Source: Pseudocercospora fijiensis CIRAD86
Taxonomy: Eukaryota > Ascomycota > Dothideomycetes > Mycosphaerellales > Mycosphaerellaceae
Assembly: GCF_000340215.1 (NCBI RefSeq)
Contig: NW_006921532.1
Span: forward strand, 11,011,764-11,075,763
Reading direction: 5' to 3'
Length of the DNA: 64,000 nt
The notes beneath the pieces are model-generated. The model searched no databases and was not told the DNA's origin. It was given only the letters and a program-made list of their open reading frames with translations. Position 1 is the stretch's first letter; every line of letters starts with the position of its first letter. The translations under genes and the position numbers were made by a program. Below are positions 24,022 through 35,782 of the stretch, piece after piece.

Positions 24022-25226
24022 GTAGGTGATGAATGAGGGAGGGGAGGGAGGGTGGGTGGGTGGGTTGAGTGTGATTGATGAGTGAGTGTAGCCTTATGCA
24101 ATAAGTGAATTTGCATTTGAGGATCAGAATCGGGTCTCCTCCATGCTGCGTCGGTCTTTGACTGTAATGTGTGTGTGATAGTACTTGCCTTTCTCTTTTC
24201 CTCGACGACGCTCGATGCTCGTCGTTCTGGAATCTAGTAACTTTCCCTCAGATCTTGCTTGAGCTTTTTGATCGAATCGATGTTCTTGAGACTGCACTGG
24301 TCTGCTTGAACGATCGTTCCCAGTCGTCCTTCGTATTTGTGAGGTACGGCCAAACGACGCTACAGTCCAGTTCAATTCGTCTGATCGGTCCTAGAAAAAA
24401 ACTTCTTCTTTGACGTGTGAAGGCATACATACGGCTTTATCATGTTACTTTCTTTCCCGAGAAATATACTGACGGTTTGTTGTTCACGAAACATCACTTC
24501 TCTTCGCGGGGTTGCGGGTAGTCGTTTCTCGATATCACTAAAATTCCGTCTTTGGGGAGCATGCGGTCTGTCATCGCGTTTGGGGTTAGGAGGTTTAAGG
24601 GATCTAGATGAGTAAGGGGCTTTTTTGTTTCCGGCAAGGTTAAGTCGGAATCTATATATATATACAGAACTAGTAGTCTTGTTACTCAACTTGATCACCT
24701 CCCGTCACAGTTCTTTGGCCTAAAATTTTGTTGCCGGAGGGAGTGTTTTTGTCGGTTCGGGGTGAAGCAACAAGTGGGGGATCTCGGTTGCTGATGTTGT
24801 TGTTTTTTTGTTGTTAGTGTGGGAATTGAATGGGACTTTTCGTTTCTTGAGGTCGCTGGATTGATTCAAATGATCGGCCTTGTGCTCATCAACATCGTCG
24901 TCTTCTGGCGATTCGAAGAGAACTCAAACTTCGTCCAACGTAGTGGCGAAACGATCGACTTCCCTGTCGAGTGCCATTTCGTCGGCTTCCGTCGCTGAAC
25001 GCAGATCTCGCACGGTGATTAAGAGATGTCGGCACGCGGCTCTTTAACGATCCTTTGAAGTTTGAATAGTCCCATCGTTCGGCGTTCCGTATGAAAAGAC
25101 CATGGTTGTTGGTATTGGTAATTGGTATACAATATGTACTGTACCAAGCACGTTAAATTAGAACTGCAAGCATCTTGTAAACCCACGCGGGCTTCTCGAA
25201 GAAATGTTGTTGGGGGCGGTGCTTCC

Positions 25227-25303
25227 CTAGTATCCGGGGTTGCGTCAGTCCACTTCACCCCTCGCCCCAGCTCAGCGGGGTGAAGTGTCTGACGGAACCC
25301 TAG
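25227..25303. repeat. Imperfect inverted repeat (hairpin-capable)
   Basis: Inner arms CACTTCACCCC (25251-25261) and GGGGTGAAGTG (25277-25287) are perfect, with a 15-bp loop. Pairing resumes outside with GTCAG/CTGAC and GGGTT/AACCC-type blocks. Could be the remnant of a small palindromic element or a structured RNA; no family recognised. Confidence 0.6.
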
Positions 25304-25372
25304 ATATTGTTGTAGGGCGAAAACCCTCCGTACCACAACAAGCTTATCCTATCATTGAATATCGAAGCATGG

Positions 25373-25416
25373 CTCTTGGCTCTTGGCCCTTGGCCCTTGG
25401 CTCTTGGCTCTTGGCC
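25373..25416. repeat. 7-bp tandem repeat (CTCTTGG/CCCTTGG)n
   Basis: About six copies of a 7-bp unit in intergenic DNA, alternating CTCTTGG and CCCTTGG. Confidence 0.8.
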
Positions 25417-27647
25417 ACTTTGACCAGTTCGCATGCAGGTGCCCGCCTAACCGTCTTTGCCGAAAGTTGATGATCCATATACTGGCACACGAGCGGAGCT
25501 CTACCAACATCATGCGAGCTTAGGCTAGTGGAAAGCACGATAGGGGTAGCAATTACTGCAAGCGGGCACCTCATGCCTTTGAAAAGAATGGACTTCCGTG
25601 CGAGCAAGTGCGTGGGAATAAAACTGAATTGTTGCACATTGTGATTGTCCGCTGGATCAATGATTATCCGAAACATAGACGGAAGGAGCTTTCCGATGGT
25701 TGTCGGCGCTTCGTCCCTGGGCCTGCCGTGAGGTCCTAGCATCGTTCGATTTGTAAGTTGTTCCTGGCTGAGTTATAGTGAAGCTTCCATCCTCACGAAT
25801 CCTCATGGGTATTATATAACGCTTCTCGTACGCCATGATCATTTCATTTCAGATATGGAATCAGTCATAATAGGAAGGCATTATCCAAGAAAGAACCTTC
25901 TTCAGGGGCATCGGCGTCGAATGGCGGTGGTCGGAGGTCGAACTTCCGCAGACATGGCTAGGAGCAAGGCTGCTCCTTCGGCAGATCCATCTTGCGGAGA
26001 TTTGTCCTTTCCTGGCACCCAACATGTTGCATGCTTGCCTGTGATGACAGGCACGAGTCGTTGTGTGACAGATGCCAAAGCTGCAGCAAACACCCAACAT
26101 TGCCGCTTTATTATTATTGGGTTCCAAGTGGCAAGGATACATCGGTTCGATCAGGCAATGCGCTAGATGACAACGATATCCATCGTTGTGTGTCCGGGTA
26201 TGAGTGTCCAGGAAGCTCGCACTCACTCCGAGCTGAGAGTCGGGCCGCGTATGAGGAGAGGTTGGTTGTGCCAAGACTGAGACGCATCCCGCGCTTGTCA
26301 ATTGATATTTTGGGGCCAATTTGGACGTAATTCGTCGGCAGGTGAACGTGTCGCCCGTCGAGGGTAGTAGTGTACGTTGTACGAGTGGCTCCTCTGGTGG
26401 TCAGCGCTACGAATAGCGAAAAAAAAAAGCTGGGGCACGCACGGTGGCGTAACCGGCTAACTGCCGATCAGGCTGCCCTGGCGAGGGTTGTCAACATAGA
26501 CCCTAGTGCTGTTTGGTGGTGGTGCTGGTGCTGGTCGTCACCCTTGATCAAGCGGCGAGGTGGACGCCAAACTTCTATGCGAAAGACTTATCAAAGATGT
26601 CACGTGACATGTGCAAGCCTGGACTGCTTCGATCAATCAGGCTGACTGCAACGCATATGCTAATCTGCAGTGTCGCAGTTGTCACACACTCCCTTTGGAT
26701 TGCACGTCTGTCTTGTGCAAAATTTTGGTAGCGCATGTCTTCCCTTCCGAATCGTCGTGTCGTGTCATGGTCAGATACGATCGGGCCTGGTTCATCAGGA
26801 TCTGCGAGAGATTTGAACTTTGCCGCGGAATCCTTGCAAATTTCCATCTCCCTCGCAGCTTACTCATCCAGCAAGGTATCTTTGCCCAGCGCCTGGCCGT
26901 GATTAACATTTGAAGCTAGACCGTCAGCTCATGAACGAAGACATGCATTGTTGCCGCACGGTTGAATTGTTTGAAGCTGATCAGACGTGGAGCCGCTTAT
27001 TGATCAGCATTATTATTGGTGATACGCAAGACAGCATATCAGCAAAGGCCACAGCCGACACTCGAGGAAGGAAAGAAACAAGTTCCGGTATCCGCTCGCG
27101 CAGGATTCGGGCGTGGAGAGTGCCAAGATGGATCCACGATCCGCTGCTGACTTTCATCTGCGATACGTGATGACTACTGAGCCGACTCCAACGAGAAGAA
27201 GAAGAATAATAATAGCATCATCGGATGGGTCAGAGCAACCAATGGTTTGTATAAATCAAGCTTTTCTTGAGTGTGGTCAAGCAAAGATGCCGACTGCTGA
27301 GAGTGGTTTCGATTGGTAGGTAGGTAGGTAGGGGCAGGGCTGGGCTGTGACAGTTGCCACGCCGCTTCGAGGCACAACGCTTCGTCGAATGTTCTGTATC
27401 TGTTGGCGATGTGGTCCCGAGAAGCCTTGATTGGCCGTGCGACGATTCTGTACAAGTCCAATGTGCAATCCCATGAAATACGCCAGCTGAAGCCTGACTA
27501 CTGCTGCAGTTGTTGTTGCAAGCGACTGTACAAATCAAGGCAGTCAAATGTAGCTGGGTATAGGATCAGCGCCGAGCCTCTAGTACCAAAGCAGAGCCTG
27601 CTCCGAGGGCGACTAGGGAAGTTAGGGAAGGCCTGTGGAAGTTATTA

Positions 27648-27827
27648 CAGTACGATTAAGCGAGATGGCGGACGGCGGTGATCCCTGAAAACGGGATCTA
27701 ACTGGTTAAAGCTAGCGTACTGCCTAAAGCAATTATCCGTACCTTTAAAAAGCTCACGTCTAACGCTTTCAAGCTAGCTGCCGTTTACGGGGATTACCCC
27801 CGTCCGCCATCTCGCTTAATCGGGGTG
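27648..27827. mobile_element. 180-bp MITE, copy 1 (Tc1/mariner-like, TA target)
   Basis: Nearly palindromic ends: GATTAAGCGAGATGGCGGAC on the left and its complement on the right, flanked by TA on both sides (27646-27647, 27828-27829). A second 180-bp copy lies at 39844-40023 and matches across the whole length with about a dozen differences. Terminal CAG/CTG-like bases and the TA duplication fit a non-autonomous pogo/Tc1-mariner derivative. No coding capacity. Confidence 0.85.
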
Positions 27828-27829
27828 TA

Positions 27830-28642
27830 CTACAGTAGTATGTATAGCGGAGGACAGACCGAGGGCCTAATTTGATGCACGCTAAGGCGAGTGGAGTGCA
27901 TGACTGATGGAGGAAAAGAGGATGACAAAGAGATATCAACTGGACTCACTACTACTTGGCTCAGCTCGCAACGTCTCGCATCGGCCTGCGGGCATTCGAT
28001 AATGATATCAGGAGCCTCGGTACAGGAAACAATGAATGGGTGAAGTGTCACTGATCATCACATTATTACCTGCCACCTGCCACCTGCCACCTTTTAGAGC
28101 TTCCTACACTCGTGCAAGCAAACCAAAGCAGGAAAGAGCACATGGCGGAGCGTCCCAACACAAGGGCTTGTTGTTGTGTATGTGTGCTTACGACGTGCCC
28201 TTCAGTGTATACCAGGGAGGCCACGCTGCACAACGGCCGCTTGAAGCGACACGTGGCACATGCTGTCCACTACTGTACTGTCGGTAGATAGGCGTCGCAG
28301 TGCGGCGCGGCGTCGATCGTATCATGGTAGTCATTCTGGTAGTGACAGTAGTGCACCGCTCTGTCGGTTCGGTTCTGCTGTGCTGTGCTGCTGCGGAGAC
28401 GGCTGACTAAACGCCACGCCTGGCCTGGCCTCGTATACGACATGTACCGACGACGCATGTAGTGGGCGGCGTGTGCGGTACGGTACTCGCTACAATAATA
28501 ATGAATTCTCAACGACCAGCAGCTGCGCATCTCTCTGACATGCACCCTGGCGCTCGAAGCGCTTGCAGTACCGGGTCTGCCACTGTGCCACTGTGCCAGG
28601 TGCATATCGATCATGCATTGTGCTGCGCTGTGAGGAGGGTTA
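27830..28642. other. Intergenic
   Basis: About 0.8 kb of normal-composition DNA between the MITE and the Gypsy-2 LTR. A short CTGCCAC tandem repeat at about 28070-28092. No gene recognised. Confidence 0.5.
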
Positions 28643-28817
28643 TGTCAGCAGGTAGATAGGGTGGTGGTCAATCAGTGTAGTATTCGATAGAGCTCTAAGA
28701 GGAGAGGGAGGAAGGCAGGCCAGTTGGCCTAACGCTAAGCGCTAAGCCCTGCCTGAGGCATTAGGACCCTGGCCTCACTCGGCCTAGTTACATACTAATC
28801 ACGTATAGCCTCTAATA
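28643..28817 (-). repeat. Gypsy-2 LTR (3' LTR in coding sense)
   Basis: 175 bp, TGTCAG...CTAATA; the partner is 35608-35782. The original terminus was probably TGTTAG...CTAACA. Confidence 0.85.
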
Positions 28818-30149
28818 TACGCTTCCCTTCTAAAGGCCGCGCCCTCGTAGCCTGTCTATATCCTACGACCTCTATTGCCGCTAACTTAGTAAGTCTAATA
28901 AGCTGCTTAGCCCGCGCTAAATTAAATACTTAACTACCTAATTATATAACTATATTAAACCTTACCTTCTAACACAATATCTAACTCTAACTACGCTATC
29001 CTTATATATAATAAAGTAGAGGGATATAAAGCTATAAGAATTAAGGGCTATCGACTAATTATAATACGAGCGCGCCTACCCTACTATAATAGGTAGGCGT
29101 ACGAGGTATTATAGTACTGCCTCCGTTCTAAGTAATATCGTTCCGAGTTCTCTACGTCTACTCTAAAAGACCTAGAAATGTCCGCTCCGAGGGTTTGTCC
29201 GTTCCGAGGGTTGTTCTTATTATTACGAGGACTATTATTTACTATCGTAGTTTTACTAGCCTAAATTAGTTAGGTTTAGCAGCCTTTAAGTGTTAACTAA
29301 TTATATCTTTTTAAAAAACTCAGTTCTTCTAGTTTCTATAGGTAAAGGCTGTTATAAGTGCAGTAGTAGAGGTTCGCTTTGCTTAGAGGGTTAGATAGAT
29401 CGAGGAGTAACCTATTGTTCGCAAGATCGACCCCGGCTAGCTTAGCTCTATAGTTTTGCCCTTAGTTAGTCTATTAGCCGCTTAATCTTTTAGGCGGCTT
29501 AAAGTTTTAACTTAGCCTTAAAGTTTTAATTAAACCTTTAATAGGTTCAATCTTTTAACTTAGTTAGTATAGTGCTTTAGGCTCGTAGTATAGGTAAGGT
29601 TAGCAATAGTAGCGAGTAGGTAATGCTAACAACAGCGGCGCTAGTCGTCTTAGCGCTAACTTTACCTTGCTTCTAATTTCCTTCTTCGACTAATAGCAAC
29701 TCGGTAATACCGTTACTAATATAGCTGTGCCCTTCCTTTCTTAAATAGCAATATACTCCGCAATACTATTACTAATATAGCCGCGCCGGCCGCTAGTATA
29801 CTGCTAGCTCGTAGCGCGATACTATTATCTTCGATAGGATAAAGAAATAAAAGGGGGACCTAATACTAGGAGGAGGCCCTATAGGGCGTATTAGTAAAGA
29901 GGTAGAGCCCTTAAAAGAGCATGCGATTAGTTAACGCGTTATAGCGCGCTTATTAATACTCGGTGCGCGTTTACTATAGTAGTATAGTCTTATTGTCCTA
30001 GTTTGCCGGCCTCTAATTAGTTAGCTAATAGCACCCTAGGGGTAGCATTATTCCTAAGCCTTAGTAACATTACGAGCTTTTAGCCTTCTTCTTATTCTTT
30101 ACGCTAGTCTAATACTTATCTAATAACTCGGTTATGTCCTTAAAGGAAC

Positions 30150-33100
30150 TTTCAGCTTCCTATAAGTCCTATTTAGGTAAATAGCCTTGCTATCTTAATA
30201 GGTACTCCTTCTTGCCTTACCTAGTCCGATGCTTTAGGATACGTTCTATAGACTATAGCTCTTTACCGTCGGCTAGTATCTCTTTATATTTAGCAGGGGC
30301 TTCTTTAGGGCCTCCGCGGTAGTAGTATAGTTTAAGGAGGGAGATATAGAAGGTGTTATAGATAGTGTAGTGTAGTAGGAGCTATAACTAATAGGCCTAG
30401 CTATTGCCCTTCGGTTCTCGGATTCGGAATAGGCTAATGTATCTTAGTGTAAGCTTGGGCCTTGTTTTGCTGTTAGGTAACGGGTGTTTGCGGATACGGA
30501 GGTTCTTAGTACTTAGTATAACTATATCGCCTTGCTTGAAAGTTATTAGCGTATAGTGTTTGTTATAGTAGGCCTTCTAATATGCCTAGGCCTTTGCTAG
30601 TTTGTTAGCTAACTTAGCGTAAATCTCTCGCATCTTTTAAACCCTCTTAATAGCCGCTAGCGTCTTAGGTGTTAGTACTTAACGCGCTTCCCTTTCCTTA
30701 CGCTCGGCCTCGAGCGAGGTAAATAGATCTTATAGTAAGGCGGCGTTCTAGCCTATTATAGCTATATATAGTGAAACCTTAGTAGATAAGTGTATACTGT
30801 TGTTATATACGAATTCTGTAGGCTATAGGAGGTTAACCTAGTCGTTAGGGTTCTCGTTAATATAACTGCGTAGGTACTGCTATAGGGTAGCATTTTGCCT
30901 CTCGGTCTAACTATCTGTTTGTAGATAGAATGCTATAGACAAGCGATACTTAAGTCTTAGCTGCAGGCAAATCTCACTCTAATAGTAAGATATAAATATC
31001 GAGCCTCGGTTAGAGACTATCCCCTTAGGGGTTCCCTAATAGCTATAGAAGATATTATTCTACAGTGATTTAGCTAAGTTAATAGCTGTCTAATCCTTCC
31101 TAGTAGGGATATAACGAGCGCCCTTAGTAAATCGGTCTACGACAACTAGGATAGCATTATATATATCCTTGCTGCCCCTACGCTTAGTAGGCGGGAGGCC
31201 TATAATAAAATCCATTATAAGCTTAGCAAATAGCTTCTTTAGGATAGGGAGTAAAGACAACTCGCTAAATAGTAAGTGCTTTAGTGCTTTAACTCGTTAA
31301 CATACGGTATACGTGTTTACGTAGTCCTTTATATCCCGCTTACTATTTAGCTAGTAGTATATACGCGATAGTAACTCGTACGACCTCTCTATACTATAGT
31401 AACTAGCAAGCTTACTATTATAGTGTCGCTTAAGAAGCTCTTATCGGATCGAATGCTCGGTAGGGACATAGAGCCTGCCCTTATAGCGCAAATAGCTATT
31501 AGTATCAATCGACTAATTCTTGCTAGATCTAGTCTTGCGGCCACTTCTAAGCTAATCTATACGAGCCGTAGCAAAGGCGTCCCTCTACTAAGTACGTAAT
31601 AGCTTATCTATAAATGCTCGGCTATTACCGTCTGCAAGTTCGCTTAATAGCACCCTCGCTATCTTACGTAGTACGCACTATATATATCTAGTAGTACTAG
31701 CAGCCGGATTAACTGCATTAGTACTATCGCTATTACTATATATAGCGATATCGACTAGGGAGTTATTATAACTTCTCCTATCTGTGTCCTTAATACGTAC
31801 TATTAGTATAGTAAGAGCATTAATATGCTTTAAGCCGTCGCGGAGTCTAGTAAGCCGCTTATCCTACGCCTGCCTTACTATAAGGTCTATAGCAATCTTA
31901 TACTATAGGGTTGGAAACAACGAATTAATAGATTAGGTTTCGCCGTCGTAATTAGGTCGCCTCGATAGGCTATTAGTAGGGTTGCTTACGCCTAGCCGAT
32001 ATAATATATTAAAATCAAACCTAGCGAGGTAGACGGCCTATCTAGCCTGTCGACCTATAACCCTAGTAACCTTCGTAATTCTACGGAGGTTGTTATAGTC
32101 CGTATAGACCTAAATAGTGTACTAGGTACTATCGAGATAGTAGCGCTAGTACTTAAAGGCCTCGATAATAGCTAAGAGCTCTTACTCGTAGGTCTCGTAG
32201 CGACGTTCTATATTAATTATCTTCCTTAAGAAGAAGGCAATCGGGTGCTAATAATAGTCTTTATTAGACTACTAAGACATAATAGCTAAAACAGCAAACT
32301 GCGAAGCGTTAGTCTTAATACGAATTAGTTTACTTAGTACGAAATAGTGTAGTAAGGGGACTTTAGTAAAGCGTTACTTTAGACCGTTAAAAGCGGCTTG
32401 TGCTCTATTAGTCTATTTGAACTCTCTAGATAGGTTAGCCTTAGTTTTAGTAAGTTCAGTTATAGGCATTATATGCCGTAAATAGCTCTTAATAAAGCGA
32501 CGATAGAAATTAGCGAAGCCGAGGAATAACTATAGCTCCTTAATTAACGTAGGAATAGGCTATTTAGTAATGGTTTTAATCCGATTAGGATTAGCCTTAA
32601 CACCCTTAGTTAATACGAGGAAGCTAAGGAATAATACCTCTTTAGTAGCAAAGGTGTATTTAGAAGGTTTGCAATATAGTCTATAGGCTTGTAGGCGGTC
32701 GAGGACCTTACGGACTATAGCCTAGTACTCCGCAATATTAGGGGAGTGTATATAAACTAGGATGTTATCTAGGTAAACTATATAGAGGTAATCTAATAGG
32801 CCTAATAGGGCCCGATTAATATAGGACTAGAATGTAGTAGGGGCATTAGCTAGCCTAAATAGCATAACTAAGTACTCGAAATAGCTATAGCGAGTACGAA
32901 AGGCTATCTTCTATTTATCGCCCTTACGAATACAGATGCGGTAATAGGCGTCCTTAATATCTAATATAGTATAGTAGTAGGTACTAGAAAGGCGATCGAG
33001 GGTCTTATTAATAAGAGGAAGTAGACAGCGGTCTTTAATAGTAATAGCATTAAGCCTACGATAATCGATATAGAGACGTAGGCTACTGTCCTTCTTTAGT

Positions 33101-34900
33101 ACGAATAGGATAGGGGCACTAGCAGGGCTATTACTATATCGAATTCGACTATTAGCTAGGTTTTCCTCTAGGTACTTATATAATATAGCTAGCTCTCGTT
33201 TACTAAGGTTATAGAGGGGACTAAAAGGAACCTCTTTACCCTCTATAATGTTAATCTTATAATCCGTCTCTTTAAACATAGGCAATGTCGATGCTAGGTA
33301 GTGTTTAAACACCTCGATATAGGTCTCCCTAATAGTCTAGAGTATACGAGCGAGCTAATTAGGGTCTATACTATTAGGAGGCACAGGTTTATCGTTATTA
33401 CTACCGAGTAGGTCGGCAGTAGGATTAGCTAAGGCGGAGGCAGGTATTAAGTTGCTAATAAATAGGACCCTAATATTATTAGGACACTCGCTAATATCGA
33501 TATGTTTAATGTCCTCTTTCCTAGCGATTCTAAATCGCTACTATTAAAGGCCTAGGTCTATAACTATAGCGTAGTACTTAAGAACAGGGTTGCTAATAAT
33601 AATATTAGAGGGGAGGCTATCTATATCTACCGCGTAGGCAGTAAAGTTTAGTAGGCGCTTATTGCCGAGGTCGTCCTTTAGGGCTATATAAACATAGTAG
33701 GCTCTATAGGTTAAGTGCCGAGCGTTATTAAACTAAGCAAGGGTTAGCAGGTTAGTCCTAGGCAGTTGTCGAAGGTCTAATTGCTTAGCTAGGCGATAGC
33801 TAATAAGGGCACTAACTGAATTTCCTAGATCTAGTATAACCTTAGTCTTATAATTAGTTCTATACGTGTCCGATACGAGACAGGTGCGTATAATAGCTAG
33901 TATAATGTCGATAGTCTTACGCCGTATAAGGCTAATAGTTAGTACGGCGCTTATTCTTTTTTCGACTAATAAGAAGGTTAGCCTATAGGGGTAGCGTTAG
34001 CTGCTAAAAGGTGCTTTCGGTGCTTAGCGATAGCATAGTCGATTCGGGCCTAATCCTTAGGTTTGTCGCATTAGCCTAGTAGATAGCTAGTACTATTACA
34101 ATTAAAGCACTTCAATCTAGTTAGAATACTGCCGTAGCTGTTGTTGTTAGTTAAGCGGTTAGCGTTGTAAGGATACGAGCCCCTTCTACGGCCCCTATTA
34201 CGGCCTCCTCTATATAGCCGTCGGCTACGGCCTCTTCTACGGTCGTTACTATTCCTATTGTTAGTACTGTTATTTTAGGTAGAACCTTAGTTTCCTCCGT
34301 AGGCACTACGGTTGCCGCGGTTAGTACTAGCTAGTCGGATCCTCGATTCTAGTCGCTATTAGAGTTAAACAGCCCGTTCGGCTGTTTCTACTTCGACTAT
34401 AAATTAAATGCGTATTAGGTTAGCCTGTTCAAATATACGGCGGCGGTCCAATTTAAGGACCAATTCCTATCGCAATTTAGGGCGTATTTCGGAAATCTAG
34501 ATAGAGTCGGTTTTAGGTAGCAAATCGTCCTTAAGGGTCTTTAGATAGGCCTCGAAGGATCGAGAGGTTTAGTCGGCCTTTTGTTTAGTACGTAGGTATT
34601 AGTCTTAGGCGTATTATTGCCTTAGTATAGGGTTTCTAAGAGTGTCTAGTATAGTAGTCTTATAGGTTTTCTACTAAATAGCGGTCTAGTCGTTAAGGGA
34701 GTCGAAATGGTTATCCTACGTGCGCTTTAGGTTACTATTAATGTACTGTATAGCATAGACAACTAAGGAATAGTTATCTAGTAGCGCCCTCGGTATATTG
34801 CGCTAGTTAAGCTCGCAGTTACGAATATAGTTATTGTATTGCTTCCGACTAGAGCTATTAAATACAGTGCAGTCCTTAAGTTTAGCATCCTTCTTCTAGA
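30150..34900 (-). pseudogene. Gypsy-2 gag-pol, inactivated
   Basis: The longest surviving frame (32911-33312) is reverse transcriptase: YKINIIEGKEVPFSPLYNLS, then RLYIDYRRLNAITIKDR and LDIKDAYYRICI. The YxDD box near 32755-32775 reads YLDNILVY, so the second catalytic Asp is Asn (codon at 32764-32766). The chromodomain closes the frame at about 30150-30245, followed by a LLDKYW-type segment. Many TAG codons. Non-functional. Confidence 0.82.
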
Positions 34901-35192
34901 CTAGGACTAATAGTAAGGAAGGCCCTACTATCGGCTTAGTATTAGTTGTTAGGGCCTCCTAAAGGCGGCGGATTTTAAGGAGGTTCTCCTTTAGCTATTG
35001 TTCTTAGCGTAGAGTAGCGAGCCTATTCTAGGTAGCTTCTTAGAGTCTCGCTACTAGCTAGGGGCTAAAGGCTAGTTAGCTATATCGTCGATTAACAATG
35101 TTGTTAAGAATGTCGTTAATAGGCAATTCTAGATTATCGCCTAGAACTATAGGTTCTTCGGTAGGCCTAGTAGTAGGCTCTTTAGTAGGAGG

Positions 35193-35244
35193 CACTTTAG
35201 TAGGTGCTTTAGTAGGCACTTTAGTAGGCACTTTAGTAGGTACT
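35193..35244. repeat. 12-bp tandem repeat (CACTTTAGTAGG)n
   Basis: Four imperfect 12-bp copies within the Gag-side region of Gypsy-2; on the minus strand they encode PTKV/PTKA repeats, in an open frame at 35076-35336. Confidence 0.8.
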
Positions 35245-35607
35245 ATACTACTAGCGTTGTCGTTACTAGCGCTGCTAGCGGTAGTACGGTTGTTGTTGCT
35301 TCGTAATAAACCGGCTATTATAATAAGGGGTAACACTAATAATGTATTATAGGCCCCTAAGATGCGGATATAGCGGAATTAGTAGGTATCGGTCTAGTAT
35401 ACTTAACTTAGTGTAATAGGCCGTATAGAAGGCCTTGCTTAATAATTGGTACGGTTGTTTCGATAGAATAGTACGTATAGGTCCCGTTCTTTAGGTATAA
35501 TATAGTTAAATCGATAGTTTTCGTAGCTATACCGCTAAAAGCTTGAAATAAGGACTATCTAGCTGCTACCCTTAAAGGGTAGATCGAATACTATATAAGG
35601 AGGGTTA

Positions 35608-35782
35608 TGTTAGCAGGTAGATAGGGTAGTAGTTAATTAGTATAGTATTCGATAGAGCTCTAAGAGGAGAGGGAGGAAGGCAGGCTAGTTAGCCTAACGC
35701 TAAGCGCTAAGCCCTGCCTAAGGCATTAGGACCCTAGCCTTACTCGGCCTAGTTATATACCAATTACGTATAGCCTCTAATA
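35608..35782 (-). repeat. Gypsy-2 LTR (5' LTR in coding sense)
   Basis: 175 bp, TGTTAG...CTAATA; more C-to-T and G-to-A converted than the partner at 28643-28817. Confidence 0.85.

Larger units (their letters stand above)
24022..27645. other. Long gene-free region
   Basis: About 3.6 kb with many short overlapping frames on both strands but no domain, no convincing intron-exon structure and no tRNA. It contains a 7-bp tandem repeat (25373-25416), a long imperfect inverted repeat (25227-25303) and a short GGTA run (about 27316-27331). Normal base composition, not RIP-like. Confidence 0.5.
28643..35782 (-). mobile_element. Ty3/Gypsy chromovirus with two LTRs (Gypsy-2), RIP-degraded
   Basis: Two 175-bp direct repeats bound a 7140-bp element whose pol lies on the minus strand. 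In order: N-terminal Gag region with a PTKV-type repeat (35076-35336), CCHC knuckle at about 34060-34115 (CFNC retained), reverse transcriptase 32500-33312, RNase H and integrase, and a chromodomain at about 30150-30245 (ILKHRTR, GKKEYLLR). A different family from Gypsy-1, since LTRs and Pol differ. No clean target duplication is present: the flanks are GGTTA and TGCGC. Both LTRs share a further 9 bp on the left and about 7 bp on the right. Confidence 0.88.

Noticed and set aside
24022..28642. Many short overlapping frames in the gene-free stretch
   Set aside because: None joins across plausible splice sites into a recognisable protein; typical of random normal-GC DNA.
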